Origin: a bacterium
GTDB lineage: Bacteria > Actinomycetota > Thermoleophilia > Solirubrobacterales > 70-9
DNA length: 36,555 nt
Direction of reading: 5' to 3'
Assembly (NCBI GenBank): GCA_023251975.1
Contig: JAHEXU010000007.1
Coordinates: 1 to 36,555 of the forward strand
The notes beneath the pieces are model-generated. The model was not told the origin of the DNA. It did no database searches and saw only the letters and a program-made list of their open reading frames with translations. Every line of letters begins with the position of its first letter. Position 1 is the stretch's first letter. The translations under genes and the position numbers were made by a program. This document shows positions 36,037 to 36,555 of this stretch, piece by piece.

Positions 36037-36555
36037 AGGCGCCCGTCCTGCAGTAGCTCCGGCCTCGCGTTGATCGGCAGCTTCCTGGCGGCCGCGATCC
36101 TGATCGGTCCCGCAGCGGTGGCCGCAGGCTCGTCCGACCTCAACGGCGATGGCCGCGACGAGCTGTTGGTCGGCGCAGGCATCACGGTCGACGAGTATGG
36201 GACGAACGGAGCTATCAGCACCTTGCCCGGCTCGCCGGACGGTATGACCTTGGCGGGATCGTTGTGGTTGACGCAGCGATGGCCAGCAATCTCCCGCCGC
36301 TCGAGCTCCGCGGCGTTTGGCTCCTACCCCGACGCGATCGCCACCGCGGACTTCAATGGCGATGGTCACGACGATGTCGCGGTCGGCGCCCCCAACGAGG
36401 AGATCGCAGACAAGTTGGTCGGCGCGCTCTACGTCGTTTATGGCAGCAAGCACTTCTACAGCCGAACGCACGGCCAGCGCTTCACGCCGAAGAACGAGCG
36501 GATCCCCAGGGACCCGCAAGAGTCGCATCAGTTCGCCCAAGCGCTCACCACCGGC
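36022..36555 (+). CDS. FG-GAP repeat protein, copy 2 (truncated by window end)
   Basis: MPGAMRRPSCSSSGLALIGSFLAAAILIGPAAVAAGSSDLNGDGRDELLVGAG... nearly identical to the copy 1 N-terminus. Not in the ORF track because no stop lies in the window. Confidence 0.88.
   Translation, partial: MPGAMRRPSCSSSGLALIGSFLAAAILIGPAAVAAGSSDLNGDGRDELLVGAGITVDEYGTNGAISTLPGSPDGMTLAGSLWLTQRWPAISRRSSSAAFGSYPDAIATADFNGDGHDDVAVGAPNEEIADKLVGALYVVYGSKHFYSRTHGQRFTPKNERIPRDPQESHQFAQALTTG

Noticed and set aside
1-36555. CRISPR array, tRNA/rRNA genes, IS elements or prophage genes
   Set aside because: No regularly spaced repeats, no recognisable tRNA/rRNA, and no transposase, integrase or phage structural motif in the translated ORFs.

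Overview
High-GC, actinobacterial-looking window (gene content and order resemble Thermoleophilia/Rubrobacteria-type genomes; lineage is inferred). From left to right: (i) an edge-truncated minus-strand gene. (ii) A type IV pilus (T4P) locus: major pilin, three minor-pilin-like genes, prepilin peptidase, pilM/N/O and a PilP-position protein. (iii) Shikimate and housekeeping genes: aroC, an aroK-aroB fusion, aroQ and an Xaa-Pro peptidase. (iv) Three genes for secreted proteins: a CehA/McbA-like PHP protein with RTX-like repeats, an M1 peptidase with TSP3-like repeats, and a hypothetical. (v) efp, nusB, a small XseB-like ORF, a polyprenyl synthase, dxs, tlyA and nadK. (vi) A minus-strand membrane protein and a GH31 glycosidase. 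(vii) A repetitive accessory region with a clan-A-like glycoside hydrolase, tandem FG-GAP proteins and decayed fragments of both. The main discovery candidate is the pilin leader. A near-consensus sigma28/WhiG-type promoter (TAAA-N15-GCCGATAG) sits about 20 nt upstream of a convincing c-di-GMP-I (GEMM-I) riboswitch, followed by an alternative hairpin that shares bases with P1, the pilin gene and an intrinsic terminator. This suggests c-di-GMP could act on the same pilin gene both through a sigma factor/anti-sigma pair and through its mRNA. Other notable signals are an expanding and decaying glycosidase/FG-GAP cassette array, an apparently dead metzincin-like motif fused to a glycosidase, dxs lacking a canonical start codon, and a recurrent leaderless-promoter motif. 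All calls come from reading sequence by eye; no database search or folding program was run.
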